Source: Calonectria ilicicola (taxonomy: Eukaryota; Ascomycota; Sordariomycetes; Hypocreales; Nectriaceae). Taken from it: 64,000 bases of DNA. How positions within the stretch are numbered: position 1 is the first letter of the stretch; every line of letters begins with the position of its first letter. The position numbers were made by a program, and so were the translations under genes. Under the pieces are notes generated by a model. It was not told where the DNA came from, did no database searches, and was given only the letters and a program-made list of their open reading frames with translations. Where the stretch lies: positions 2,046,001 through 2,110,000 of the forward strand of contig CP085831.1 of the NCBI GenBank assembly GCA_020809705.1. The letters run 5' to 3'. Below, piece by piece: positions 46,598-57,295 of the stretch.

Positions 46598-48291
46598 ATG
46601 AAGACCTTCTCTCGCGAAGAAGTTCGGCCGCACACTACCAACGACTCTCTCTGGTGCATCATCGACAGTAAGGTCTATGGCCTCACTGACTTTGTCGAAG
46701 TTCACCCGGGTGGCGAAACCGTCCTCCGTCAAGTAGCCGGCCAAGATTGCACCACTGCCTTCTATAATTTGCATCGCCATGAAGTGCTCACAAGGAATGA
46801 GCACCTCATCATTGGCACCATTGACGGTGAGAGGCCGCAGGTCATAAATCCACAGCCAGGAGATCTCAGCAAAGTGCCCTACGCAGAGCCACTATGGCTC
46901 ACAACTCCGTTTCACTCGCCATACTACAAGGATAGCCACAGGCGACTACAGAGGAAAATGAGAGAGTTTGTTGATCGAGAGCTGTATCACGAGGCTCACC
47001 GATATGAGGCATCAGGAAAGTACATTAGCCAAGAGTTGATTTCTCGAATGAGTGAACTGGGCATTTTGCATATGAGGCTCGGACCAGGTAAACATCTACA
47101 AGGTGTGGAGCTGATGGGCGGTGCCGTTGACCCAGCAGAGTTTGACTACTTTCATGATGCCATTGTACAACAGGAGCTAGCGCGAGTTATGGCTCGGGGA
47201 TTCGTTGATGGGAACATGGCTGGAATGGCGATCGGACTAAGCACTGTGCTTAATTTTGCAAATAACGAAGCTTGGAAGAAGAGAATTTCCAATGAAGTCT
47301 TTAGTGGAGAGAAGAAACTATGCCTTGCCATTACTGAGGCATTTGGGGGCACAGATGTTGCCAGTCTGCGTACTACGGCGAAGAAGACGCCTGATGGGAA
47401 ATATTACGTGAGTTGGTTTCTAGTTCCATACGAAATGGGAAATGCTAACGAACAAAGATTGTCAATGGAACAAAGAAGTGGATTACCAACGGTTGCTGGT
47501 CAGACTACTTTGTGACTGGCGTACGGACCGACAAGGGATTGAGTGTGCTCCTTATCGAACGTGGTGAGGGAGTGGAAACCGAGCCGATCAAAACATCCTA
47601 CTCGGCCACCGCCGGTACCGCTTACGTGACATTTGATAACGTCAAGGTTCCTGTTAGAAACCTGCTGGGCCAAGAAAACAAAGGTATCCGTGTTATTCTT
47701 AGCAACTTTAACCATGAGCGATGGGGAATGGCCTGTAAGTTGCCAACTACGGCAGATGCCTAGTGCTAAAACTAATGCTCTGCTACTAGGCGACAGTATT
47801 CGCATGTCGAGGACTATTGTTGAAGAATGCCTTAAATGGGCGAACCAGCGTCACGTTTTTGGCAAACCACTAATTGAGCAGGCTGTTATCCGTCAAAAGT
47901 AAAATCCCGCCTTAAAGGCTCTGAGTAATGCATCCACAACTGACATCTTGATAGGCTTGCGAAGATGATTGCACTGGTAGAATCGAATTCAGCATGGCAC
48001 GATAGCATCACGTATCAAATGTGCCGCATGCCATACTCGCAGCAATCACAATACCTTGCAGGCCCCATAAGCTTGCTAAAGATGAGTACCACTCGAGCCG
48101 CACATGAGATTGCGGATGAGGCTGTGCAGATTTGGGGAGGTCGCGGACTGACCCAGACTGGCATGGGAAAACACATCGAGATGTTTAACCGGACATATAA
48201 ATTTGATGCTGTCCTCGGGGGTACTGAAGAAGTGTTGGCAGATCTTGGTGTAAGGCAAGCAATGAGAAACTTCCCCAAAGCCATGTTATAG
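46598..48291 (+). CDS. Cytochrome b5-acyl-CoA dehydrogenase fusion
   Basis: Four exons: 46598-47407, 47458-47734, 47790-47898 and 47955-48291, with GT-AG introns, giving 510 aa. Residues about 1-75 form a cytochrome b5 heme domain with the axial-ligand motif VEVHPGGE and a second His near NLHRHEVL. The rest is an acyl-CoA dehydrogenase: N-terminal helices, the FAD/substrate strand LCLAITEAFGGTDVASLRTT, VNGTKKWITNG, VPVRNLLGQENKG, FNHERWGMAC, and the C-terminal QIWGGRGLTQTG. The normal catalytic Glu region lies near FDAVLGGTEEVLADL. The heme domain suggests electrons pass to or from cytochrome b5 rather than only to ETF (inference). Similar b5-ACAD fusions are known in fungi. Substrate is unknown; it may be peroxisomal or cytosolic, as no mitochondrial leader is evident. 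It appears intact. Confidence 0.88.
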
Positions 48292-48821
48292 GGTTTATTC
48301 TGGAGCCATAAAATTTGAGAGTGGTAAATCAACAGCTAGAATCTACTCAATATCTATCCTTTTCATTGCTTTGATCGATTTCAAGGTCCCCAATACACTG
48401 CTCATGTCTGTAAACTAATGAAAACTTCCTTGAATGAGTTTAGCCATTTGCTATCCTACCCAAAGACCAAGAGCAAAGCCCGATATGATATATCACGAAG
48501 CATTTCACCAATGCAGAAAATTCTTGTGATTTCTTTTTATTATTTTTCAAATTACATAACTGTTTTTTCGTAAAGAATTATGCATCCAAAGGTTCTTTGA
48601 CCATGGATGCATCCACTCGTTAAATTTCGATGACCCCAATAGGCTTCCAGAGCGAGATTCCGTTGCATGCGTTAGATTATACATGGTCGATGTTGTGAAT
48701 TACAAGAATTATTTAAAAGGGGTTTAAAAGCAACAGAGGATAGTAGAAGTGAATGCTTGTCGTCAAGGCGTTATTTAGTAAGATTCATCCTACTCCTCCT
48801 CGTAATAGGATTCCTCGTCAT
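48292..48821. other. Spacer between convergent genes
   Basis: AT-rich 3' spacer; no feature seen. Confidence 0.5.
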
Positions 48822-49769
48822 TTATTGAGTAAGATTGAGAGCCTTCTCTATATCAGCAACCCCGAGCGCATCGGAGAGGGAGGTAACAGTACCGTCAGTG
48901 GCCCGCATGAGTATATCATTGACTTCATCAATGCCAAGACCAGAGATAAGCCTTGCCACACCTTCGCCGATAAGTTCAATCACAGAAGTGGAAGCTCCAT
49001 CAATTTGGAGGGACAGGAGCTTTGAAGCTAAGCTAGTCCCGAGTGCCTCATCTAGCTATCAATTATTCAATTAGCATTTTTTCATCCAAAAAGACTGGTC
49101 TTGTAGGCTCATAGATGGATATGGGGGAAATAAGTACCGAATCAACAGCGCTGCCAAGAAGTCCTCTTAGCTGGATGGTCGCGCTGGTGGGGCTGAGATC
49201 CGAGGTAATAAGCTGTTCAATAACAGAGCCGACCTCGGAGACGATCGAGCGGGCGCGGATAGGAGATCTCGGGGCCTTTTTGGACACTGAATTGTGCGGA
49301 GCCCTGCGAGCCTGAACTACAATCCCCTTAGGGAGATGCGGAGGAAGAGAAGCAGCTCGAGGGAGAACAGGTAGTCCTTTAGGGGCCTGAGGAAGAATGG
49401 GCGCATCGCGTGGTATAGAAGGTATGTATTTGGAGCTTTCGTCTAGAGATGCAGCGGCATTCTGTTTATCGATGCTTCGTTCGGGATTCTTAACAAGAAG
49501 AGCGGGTGCCGAAACAAGGGCAGGGAATGTTGAAGGCAGAGATTGACCAAGTGTTCGTTTGAGATCCTTCGCAAGAGGAGTATCTGGAGTATAATGAATT
49601 TGAGCAGCACCTTCCTTGGCATACTTCAAAATAGGAGGATTGCCTTTTAGGTCTAGTCAGCAATGCTTATCTTGAATTATGAGATGATGAGGAGAATGAA
49701 ACACATACCGATGACCCTAGCGCTTGCAGAGACAGCACATATGACAACCAAACCAGAGAGAAAATGCAT
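48822..49769 (-). CDS. Secreted protein of unknown function, 266 aa
   Basis: Exon 1 (49769-49709) encodes a signal peptide (MHFLSGLVVICAVSASARV). Exon 2 (49643-49138) reads GNPPILKYAKEGAAQIHYTP and a Pro/Ser/Ala-rich, basic stretch (PKGLPVLPRAASLPPHLPKG) ending IQLRGLLGSAVDS. I place an 82-nt intron at 49137-49056 (GTACTT donor, TGCTAAT branch), because downstream in phase is a clearly protein-like exon (49055-48822): LDEALGTSLASKLLSLQIDG and IELIGEGVARLISGLGIDEV, ending at TAA 48824-48822. Without this splice the frame would stop at 49063. A weaker GTCTTT donor 42 nt further on is an alternative. The mature protein has no cysteine-rich pattern; its C-terminal half is Leu/Ile/Ser-rich and probably helical. 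No family recognised. Extracellular by signal peptide. Confidence 0.65.
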
Positions 49770-49999
49770 GCTGACTGCTTTTCCGAGGTGAGATTTGAAA
49801 AACCACAACTGACTGTAATGATGCTGTTACAGAAGGCCGCAGGTTAATACAACTTTCTGACATCTGTGCCCTGCAACGTTCATCCAACCTTCTTATATAC
49901 CTTCCCAATGAAATTTACCCTGACAGGGAAGGGACATAAACTTACCAATCGGAAGTTAATTGTGTACCCGCAGTGCAGCTAATTAGTCGATTAGGAGTA

Positions 50000-50302
50000 C
50001 ATGATCCATGATGCTTTTAGAAATGGGACCTTGATCCTGGTAATGACGGAATCGACGCTCCCAAGGCTTTTCATCACGACAGTGATGAGAGTGCTTAATG
50101 CTGCCTCTCTACTATCGGAAATCATCTGCCACTGCGTGATACCATTGACTAGGTCAAGTTCCTGAAGTTTCTACCGCTCTCAATGGCCTCGATGAATCCG
50201 AGAGGGTCTGTAGCGCGTGTTGACAGATCCGCGTAAAATGAAAACAAAGCCTGGACGGCGGAGAAAGCCGATTGGTTGTCGATCTTAACCATTTCGGCAA
50301 CT
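50000..50302 (-). pseudogene. Possible gene remnant, unknown family
   Basis: On the minus strand a frame from an ATG near 50293 reads MVKIDNQSAFSAVQALFSFY and ADLSTRATDPLGFIEAIESG. After a one-base shift it continues as KLQELDLVNGITQWQMISDS and REAALSTLITVVMKSLGSVD. The sequence reads as a helical protein fragment with one frameshift. No start region, signal peptide or family was recognised, so it could be chance. Confidence 0.3.
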
Positions 50303-50533
50303 CAAAGCCGACACAACCGCCAACGGAGATGGGGAATCCCTGACAGACCCGTGCCACGACATTGATCAATGATTGACCGGGGGCATTGATTACGAAAATT
50401 CGGATTGCTGCAGCCAATTTTCGTATTTAACGCCGATGGCGGCTGATGGTCGATGCTGCGATGCCAAGTGGTACCCAAGGCAGACCATTGCGATGTGGAG
50501 ATTTAGATCAAATGGGTATGAGCAATTGGCTTT

Positions 50534-51292
50534 TTGTTCTATATCAAGCTACGCTATAGGTCCACATTGTTCTTGTTGTGTTTAAGGCCCAAAGTCCAGA
50601 CCGCATATTACATTGTATTTCCTTGGTCACACCATCCATACTTCCCAGCCGTTAAGCATTGGGCACGTTGGGACCAACGTGTGTGCGCGCCGGAGCTAGG
50701 GCCACCTTCATCACACCCGCCATCCTTTAACGGGATCGAGCAGGTCTCCCTAAAAGCCGATATTGAGATCGCCGAAGCCGTTGAGACGTATACAGTACCA
50801 ATCATGAGCTTGGTAGCCTTGATGGTGGAGTCAAAGACTAGGATGCAAAGATTCACCCTCAACCAGGCGTCGGTCAACGGCTGCCAAGATCAAAGCCATG
50901 GCCTGCACGTAGGCGTAATTTTACTTGAGTCTAGGCTCCCGGAGCACGGCGCAATACGACGTCGGCCCACATTGCCGGGCGGAGGGGATGAGATGCCGAA
51001 GATCAATCCCTGTTTTCGGCTACAGCTATCCGAAAATTCAGAGTTTTCGCTTCAAAGTCTATACCAAGCAGCCGCTGAAGTGTCACGGACAGCCAATGCC
51101 TTCGCGTTGGACATTCTTCGCAAGGCAAGGGTAGCGCTCAAACCGTTTGAAAACCAATTTCAATATGTTCTATGGAGTTCAGTTCAATCCGCCGCCAAGC
51201 ACGCCATTTCAGGGGGTACACATGCACATATGGTCATCATAGCTAAGGGACCGAGGCTGGTCAGGCTCAACCAAGTGTCATCGGTAACGTAA
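50534..51292 (+). CDS. Uncertain 252-codon open frame
   Basis: The longest unassigned frame in the window. Its last ~90 codons (SLYQAAAEVSRTANAFALDI and onward) look moderately protein-like, being Ala-rich and helical. The first ~150 codons have odd composition and overlap a minus-strand frame. No motif, signal peptide or splice evidence. I would treat it as doubtful. Confidence 0.2.
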   Translation: MFYIKLRYRSTLFLLCLRPKVQTAYYIVFPWSHHPYFPAVKHWARWDQRVCAPELGPPSSHPPSFNGIEQVSLKADIEIAEAVETYTVPIMSLVALMVESKTRMQRFTLNQASVNGCQDQSHGLHVGVILLESRLPEHGAIRRRPTLPGGGDEMPKINPCFRLQLSENSEFSLQSLYQAAAEVSRTANAFALDILRKARVALKPFENQFQYVLWSSVQSAAKHAISGGTHAHMVIIAKGPRLVRLNQVSSVT

Positions 51293-51787
51293 TGGCGGCG
51301 AGCGAAAATTTGGAGGCCGAATTTCTAAAGCAAGTTTTGATCATAATGAAACCAGAACACCACGGATAATACGCATTTTCGGTGATCTTTTGAGAGTCGT
51401 GCAACCTGATGAGGGACCTACCAAACCTCCTTAGGTTACCCTAAACTAGTCACGTACCTGCGAAATTCTTTACAGCAGGAGGTCAAATCCACAGACAAGA
51501 TCAGCTCCCAGCTTTATTAGAGACGAGTCCTTGGTTGCTACCAACACGAGAATTGATTCCTCAGTGTTCATTTTGAATCCTGGAGAGCAGATGAGATCCC
51601 TGGGATGCTCAATCATGTTTAAGTTGGGGGGTAATTCTTTTGGTATTTTTTGTGGTAGAAAAATTGGTTATCGTACTGAGAAACTCCGTTTTTTTATTGT
51701 TTTATTTTCTAACTTGCCGAACATGGAATCAAACACGACATCCTTATGCTAAGCTCTATCTGACCAAGTACGCACACCATTATAGGT

Positions 51788-52735
51788 TTACTGTGATACC
51801 CGCACCATTTTTCTTGGCTTCGGGACCCCCATCATTTTATATATAGGCAACGGATCTGTTTTTTTATGTGATTCGAAGTTATAATACCACCCAATAAGGC
51901 TTCCCAACCAATGGATGAAATAAGCTGCGGACCCAATATCTTCATGATCATTCTCAATTTCGACTTCAACATATTCTTCATTGCAGTCGTAAAAGACAGT
52001 GGAGTGGTCCTTTTGCAAGGATTTGCAGTGCTGTTCAGACCTCCGGTCTATTAACCAGATGAACAAATCCTCTTTTATATGATGGCACTCATACATGAAC
52101 TCCCGAACCAAGTAAGCGACCTTGTCTCGGGGGATCTGCGATTTCCAAGCTGTGTTAGAATCGAAGGCTTCCAGATTATAATTCCAACTTGAATCAAAAT
52201 CAATAACCAGATTCTTGACGGATCTTGAAAAGGGCAATATGTAAAGTTGTGACCAACAGGTCTCTGCCAAATATTCGGAACAACAAAGCGATTTAGGGTT
52301 CAACAGTATTGCATCTTGAGATGGGCACAGCAGAAGGGGCCAGCATTGCTCGTTGCCGTTTGGCAATGAAGTGAATTCGAAAGTTTCCACTTCATACTTC
52401 TCAGACATATTGTGTTCTAGTTTCTCAATGGCACGACGGGAGTCCTGGCATGCCTCCCACAGGCCGTAATCCCATAAATACGCAGACTGATTTTTGTCGC
52501 AAGCATCGGAACCTGTGATGACAGCAAGATGAGATGTATTCTTTCGTGGCGGAATTGTTAAGTGTTTGCCTTGATCAATTTTGTTTTGTTTTAGGAAGGC
52601 GAAGCTGTGAATTCCACGAATATTGGGGCTTGTTGGACGAACTGCAGCCTCCCATATCTTATCTCGTATTTTTTTCGGCAAACGCAGAAAGGGGTGAAAT
52701 ATAGTGATGTCCATTTCCAGATTCTCAGACGTCAT
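51788..52735 (-). CDS. 2EXR-domain protein
   Basis: Single-exon gene, 315 aa, start chosen at ATG 52735 (context GTGAATATGACG); the frame extends two codons further to a GTG. The N-terminus has the typical fungal 2EXR signature: FHPFLRLPKKIRDKIWEAAV followed by RP and, a little later, GIHSFAF. Mid-protein has LWEACQDSRRAIEKLE, also characteristic, where a checked residue string follows the line about the previous record of R/E. The C-terminal half is acidic and aromatic-rich (YFIHWLGSLIGWYYNFE). The family is abundant in ascomycetes with no known biochemical role; a protein-interaction function is often supposed. It appears intact. Confidence 0.82.
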   Translation of the reverse strand: MTSENLEMDITIFHPFLRLPKKIRDKIWEAAVRPTSPNIRGIHSFAFLKQNKIDQGKHLTIPPRKNTSHLAVITGSDACDKNQSAYLWDYGLWEACQDSRRAIEKLEHNMSEKYEVETFEFTSLPNGNEQCWPLLLCPSQDAILLNPKSLCCSEYLAETCWSQLYILPFSRSVKNLVIDFDSSWNYNLEAFDSNTAWKSQIPRDKVAYLVREFMYECHHIKEDLFIWLIDRRSEQHCKSLQKDHSTVFYDCNEEYVEVEIENDHEDIGSAAYFIHWLGSLIGWYYNFESHKKTDPLPIYKMMGVPKPRKMVRVSQ

Positions 52736-53773
52736 ATTCACGGTGATAAATGGCGCATGCCACTATACTCCAAGGATGTGCTTGCCGGTATTTAGGGTGC
52801 GACCTTCGCGATGTCTCTGCAACAAGTAGGTTCAAATTTCACAATCTCGCCAAAACGACATGATGTACTTATTTATACTTTTTTTACTCGGCCACTGCAA
52901 TTTTTCTTGTTTTTTTTCTTTGTTTGTTTCCTATTTTTTGTGCTTTGTTTGTTTCGTTTCTTTGTCTTTGTGTTTTTTTTTCTTTTTTTCAGCCTGCGTC
53001 AGGTTCATGGAGAGGACATCTGAAATTGTACACGGGAAGCCATTTCCATGATTTACGGTCATTTTTCTCCTCCTTCTTTCATATGCGTCGATATTCTGCC
53101 AAAAAAAGGGAACAAACTAAAAATTGAACACTTGATCTACAGCAGTCAATGTGTTCACAATCGGAAAATTAACGATGGGCCAAAGGAACCAATTCTTGCG
53201 ATTCGTTGGTTTAGCATGATATTATGAGAGGTAGGTGGGGGTTATTTTTAGTTCTAAGAACCTGTGTATGTTTAAATCCAATAGTTCAATGGAATTTTGT
53301 GATTGGGGTTTGAGGCATATGGAAAAAGGTGCAAAACCACACAATCAGCTACCGACAATGCTTTCGGGTTCTTAATCATATGATTACGCTATTTTTATAT
53401 TGTACCAATTCTAGTGCATGGGTTTGATTTCAGAAATGATCAATTTATAATTCAATATATTTCCATTAAATGGTCGTCAATCAAGAGCCGTGACTCTTTT
53501 TATTGGTTGCGTGCTTTTGAGACTGTCATCGTCATTGGCAAGTTGGTGATGAGCATGAAAGCTACCAAATAAATATTTGAATTCAAACTACCCAGCATAG
53601 CTTCATATCTGAGTTATGCACACAATCGTATCTGTCATAGAGCTCAAGAGCCTCTAAAAATTGACCAATTGGCCAAGCCCGCCCCTTTCCACTCATCTTA
53701 CTCGTTATCGTATTAATCATTTAAAACCAAAACTAAAAGCTATGTTGTACTAAAGTGAAAGCTTGAAGTAGAA
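52736..53773. other. Intergenic with T-rich low-complexity tract
   Basis: About 52870-52995 is dominated by T runs with TTTG and TTTC units. The overlapping phenylalanine-rich frames this creates are artefacts. Nothing else seen. Confidence 0.55.
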
Positions 53774-54066
53774 TTAACAAGCATCCAGAGAGTCTGGGTA
53801 TCTGTCCATGCAGGTCGTGTTGCAACAATCCTCCTTGGCGTCACAATCGTTAGCACAGCATGAAATTACGCCAGCACAGTCGCAAGATCGGGTGAAAAGA
53901 TATTTAACATCTAGAAAAAAAATAAGTTATTAGTGCATCACAGCAAGCTGAGAATGAAAAACGTATTGGTTGAGCGAGTAGCCACGGAATCCTTGTTGGC
54001 ACCGGGAGCAGGCATGGCTGAGGCCATGGCGGCAAGGAAGACAAGTCCAACACCGAAGAAGCGCAT
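53774..54066 (-). CDS. Small secreted cysteine-rich protein
   Basis: The ATG at 54066 starts a signal peptide (MRFFGVGLVFLAAMASAMPA). An exon ending at TAA 53776-53774 encodes a cysteine-dense module (SCDCAGVISCCANDC, KEDCCNTTC, then a final Cys) with nine cysteines in under 40 residues. The intron between them ends at CTAG just before 53909, with branch-like CACTAATAAC. The donor is uncertain: a GTGCCA site near 54009 keeps frame, giving about 60 residues, whereas a GTTTTT site closer by does not. So the mature N-terminus is not fixed. By architecture it is an extracellular, disulfide-rich small protein of effector or defence type. No family recognised. Confidence 0.6.
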
Positions 54067-56371
54067 TTTAATTGAATTGAGTGCTTGGGGTACAAGGACT
54101 AAAAGGGTAATGAAAGCGTAGGTATGTTGAAGATGAAGAATTTGTTTGGTGTTTATTCGGCGGCTGTTGCAAGTGTTGCTGGTGAATTTCAAGACAGGAA
54201 GCCTCGCTTTGAACTACCTTTTATACATTTTCCAAACGGACTTCACCAGATATGAGCTATTCCATTCCTTTCGTTTTCGCCGTCCTCGAATTCTCGGCGA
54301 TCCACCGCATTGACGATCTTTACCCAATATCTCGTTCCTGTTGCCCTCAGCCATCGCCCTCTGCTGATGTCTCCATCGGCATCCGCATAGCCGTCGGGCA
54401 TCTTTCACGCCTTCTTTCAGCAGCTTCTTTCTGCATATATCCGGCTGTGTCGGCACTTGTCAGCCACAACCGTATTAAGAACGATCTCCACCGATTGCTC
54501 CTACGAGATGATTTCTCCACTTTTCGAATTCATATTCTCGCGAATCAGGACATGGCAAAGTCGGCCCATATGTTATATGCACGATAAGAAATGACTACGA
54601 GCCTCGTCATTTCAAATGGATTCAAAAAGCGAATGGGTAATGGCCTGGGTAGATGGGGCCCGGAGCGGCAAGACAAATCACCAGCCGTATTAAGAAGCTT
54701 TGCCACTGCAATGCTTGCTTATGTGATAAATCATGTTAATTTTCGGGTCGTCGGGCAGCTATAGCATCCACTAAGAAGCGTACTAGCCTACCCCCCCGAA
54801 TTTCGGTTCTCGCACGGCCATGCAGGATGATTCGGGTGCCAACCTGAAATTTAGTTCTGTTCTTTGAAGCGATAGTAACCAGTTGAGACCACTTCCAAAT
54901 ATACACACGCATATATATAGATCCCGAGTATTGGATAAAGCAAATATCGAAAGATGTTTATTTTGAATTAACCAATTATCCAATTTTTTTCTAGGTTTTG
55001 ATCACTCTTATCCTCGGGTAAATCACCACATTCAGGGCAGCTGACTGTGCAGCAAGGCCACTTGTCCAAGGCTCCACATCAAGGCTTCCTGCGACTGCGC
55101 CATTTTTAGTCCTGAATTGAGAACTTTCTAAAATCGGAAACTAGAATTGGCTGCTCTTTGTCTTCCAATTTGGTTCTGGTCATCCAATAGATCTACCGAG
55201 CGCAAATCCACAAAGAGACAAAAAATGGGTATCACCAATAATTTCTATTTCTAGGTGATCGTCAAGTTGAACAACCAAAGGTAGAAATGGCCGAGAGAGG
55301 ATCCTGACGCGTCAGAATTGGCGCAGAGATCCTTATGGCATGTCCGTTCGGGATCTGCTTTGCTATTGGGTTAAAATTAATCCTTTGGAGGATTCGTAGT
55401 TATTTTCAGCACTAGTTAGGCCCTGACGGGAAGCTTGTACACGCGCAGCGTGTTGGTAAATCGACTTACGCCCATGATCGGATTGACAGATGTTGAAGTT
55501 GGTCCCTGTGTCCAGAAAATTCACATCTATGAAAAGTAAATTCGGGCTTATCAGCTGGACAATTGCAATATGTTTTATTCTAGGTGCCGGAATCATTTCA
55601 TTGATTCTTCTTTTTTTTTTTCATCCCAATGCCTTGTATTCCCCCTTGTAAGTGAAACGATGACAATACCCCTTTTATCTCAATAGTAGACCCCCTAGGT
55701 AGCGTAGTAGATGGTCAACATGACATAACAAATTAGCGGGAGGACAGATCCACAAATCGAACTCACAGGTCGAACCGCGCGAGAAACCCTAAAACGCGAC
55801 AAATATAAGGGAAACGAGATGAATTGACCAATTTTCTCTAAAAACTTTGCCCAAACTGACTCACTTTACCTCGGGTTCGTTCAAAATACATGTCTTGGAT
55901 CTTCAATTGTGGTCGGGAAACCGCATGACGTAGTGTTCTTTTCAGTACATCCATTACATCAATCGAAGCTGGAACTTTTCCAGGCCCTGCTTGATAAATT
56001 CAAGTTTCCAATATTTCATCGAGTTTGAACCAGGATCCAGAATGCTGGATACTCCTTTGTTCTTGACGAACAAAATAATTTTATGCTGCCACCCATAATG
56101 AACACTCAAATCGAAGCGATGCTGTCTGTCTTTGTACTTTCACCCGATTTTAAAATTGATTGTTGCACTGTCGGATGTGGGGTAAAAATAATAAAAATAA
56201 AAGCAAGGGCTCGATTGGCTAGTCCATTCACTTTGCGACTCATGCCCCAAATAATGGCATTTCATCCGAATGACGGCGTGTGCTAAACGTCCAATTCCCA
56301 AATCATCCCCACACATCCGTGCACCCTGGTATCAGTCATTCCACGAACCCGCCGTCCCAACAACAACATCG
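54067..56371. other. Intergenic (2.3 kb), no gene recognised
   Basis: Frames at 54252-54587 and opposite 54214-54456 overlap each other and lack motifs. The remainder is AT-rich with no repeat array. Confidence 0.45.
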
Positions 56372-56469
56372 GGTGAGATGGCCGAGTTGGTTATGGCGTC
56401 AGGTTAAGGTTACCTTAACACCACTTCCTGATGGAGCAATCCTCCTGGGTTCGAGTCCCAGTCTCATCA
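56372..56469 (+). tRNA. tRNA-Leu (anticodon AAG), with intron
   Basis: Acceptor stem GGTGAGA (56372-56378) pairs with TCTCATC (56462-56468, one G-T pair), with discriminator A at 56469. D arm is GGCCGAGTTGGTTATGGC. Anticodon stem TCAGG/CCTGA encloses loop TTAAGG-T with anticodon AAG at 56406-56408. A 16-nt intron occupies 56410-56425. A long variable arm (class II) and T arm GGGTTCGAGTCCC follow, then T-rich terminators from 56470. Confidence 0.93.
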
Positions 56470-57295
56470 TTTTTCTTTTTTTGCTCTTTTTTTGGATTGG
56501 AAATGAATTGGAATGTTGTTTTGCGTCGTTTTGATGGTGTTTGGTGGTGTTTTGATACAGGTTGGGTGAGTTTTGGTGGCGGCTGGCAGGTGTGGCGGGA
56601 GTGTGGCGCGGGGGTGTGGCTGAGCAACAGGATGATAGGGTAGTATCGATCACTCGAGTTGGTTTCTTTTTGATAGCTGTGCCGTCGCTTGTCATTTCTC
56701 ATTTTGCAGGACTGGGCGCTATTGGATAATTGCTTTTTAATTGCTTTTTAATTGCTTTTTAGGGGGCTGGTATGTCTCATTAATACGAGGAGGAGTGGAG
56801 CGACGCAGCGAATAAGATAGACTATGGGCAGATGGTTGCATTATTACTGTGCGTATTAGTCTCAACTAAACCACGGTACATGTAGTTGAGCAACTGCTAT
56901 TGGGGCTAGATAGAGCATCCCGGGCATACCGGCTGATAGTTGATGCTTGGCAGCATTGTACAACCGCCTGTGCTGCACCACGTCCCCGCAACTCCCACAG
57001 AGATTGGCCCAGCCTGAAACCACATGGGATGCATGACCCCTCTTCCACCATTCATATCACACAGTAAAATGCAAATTCAGACCGTATTTGCGTCTTGCAG
57101 TCGCCACGCGCGCGCCACTGCTTCACTGCGACATTAGCTCTGACAACTGAGACTTGCAGTGTTGACCCACCGCTGGGAACACCTATCTCCGGCAGACAAC
57201 GCGGGGAAGTGAGGCTGGCAAACTCTTCTCATTCAATTCATCCAGAATCAACAGCAGCATCACCATCATCATCACTGGCTTCATCTAGCCGAACT
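56470..57295. other. Spacer upstream of the F-box gene
   Basis: Contains G/T-rich sequence at 56480-56600 and a triplicated TTGCTTTTTAA unit near 56728-56762. No gene seen. Confidence 0.5.

Larger units (their letters stand above)
49770..51787. other. Intergenic (2 kb) with possible gene remnants
   Basis: Minus-strand 50330-50000 holds protein-like pieces (see separate entry). A 252-codon plus-strand frame at 50534-51292 has no recognisable domain and its N-terminal half reads as non-coding; it is listed separately at low confidence. The rest shows nothing. Confidence 0.4.

Noticed and set aside
52811..53051. Phenylalanine-rich frames
   Set aside because: Produced by a T-rich low-complexity tract.
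54214..54587. Opposing frames of 80 and 111 codons
   Set aside because: Mutually overlapping, no motif, no consistent codon pattern.
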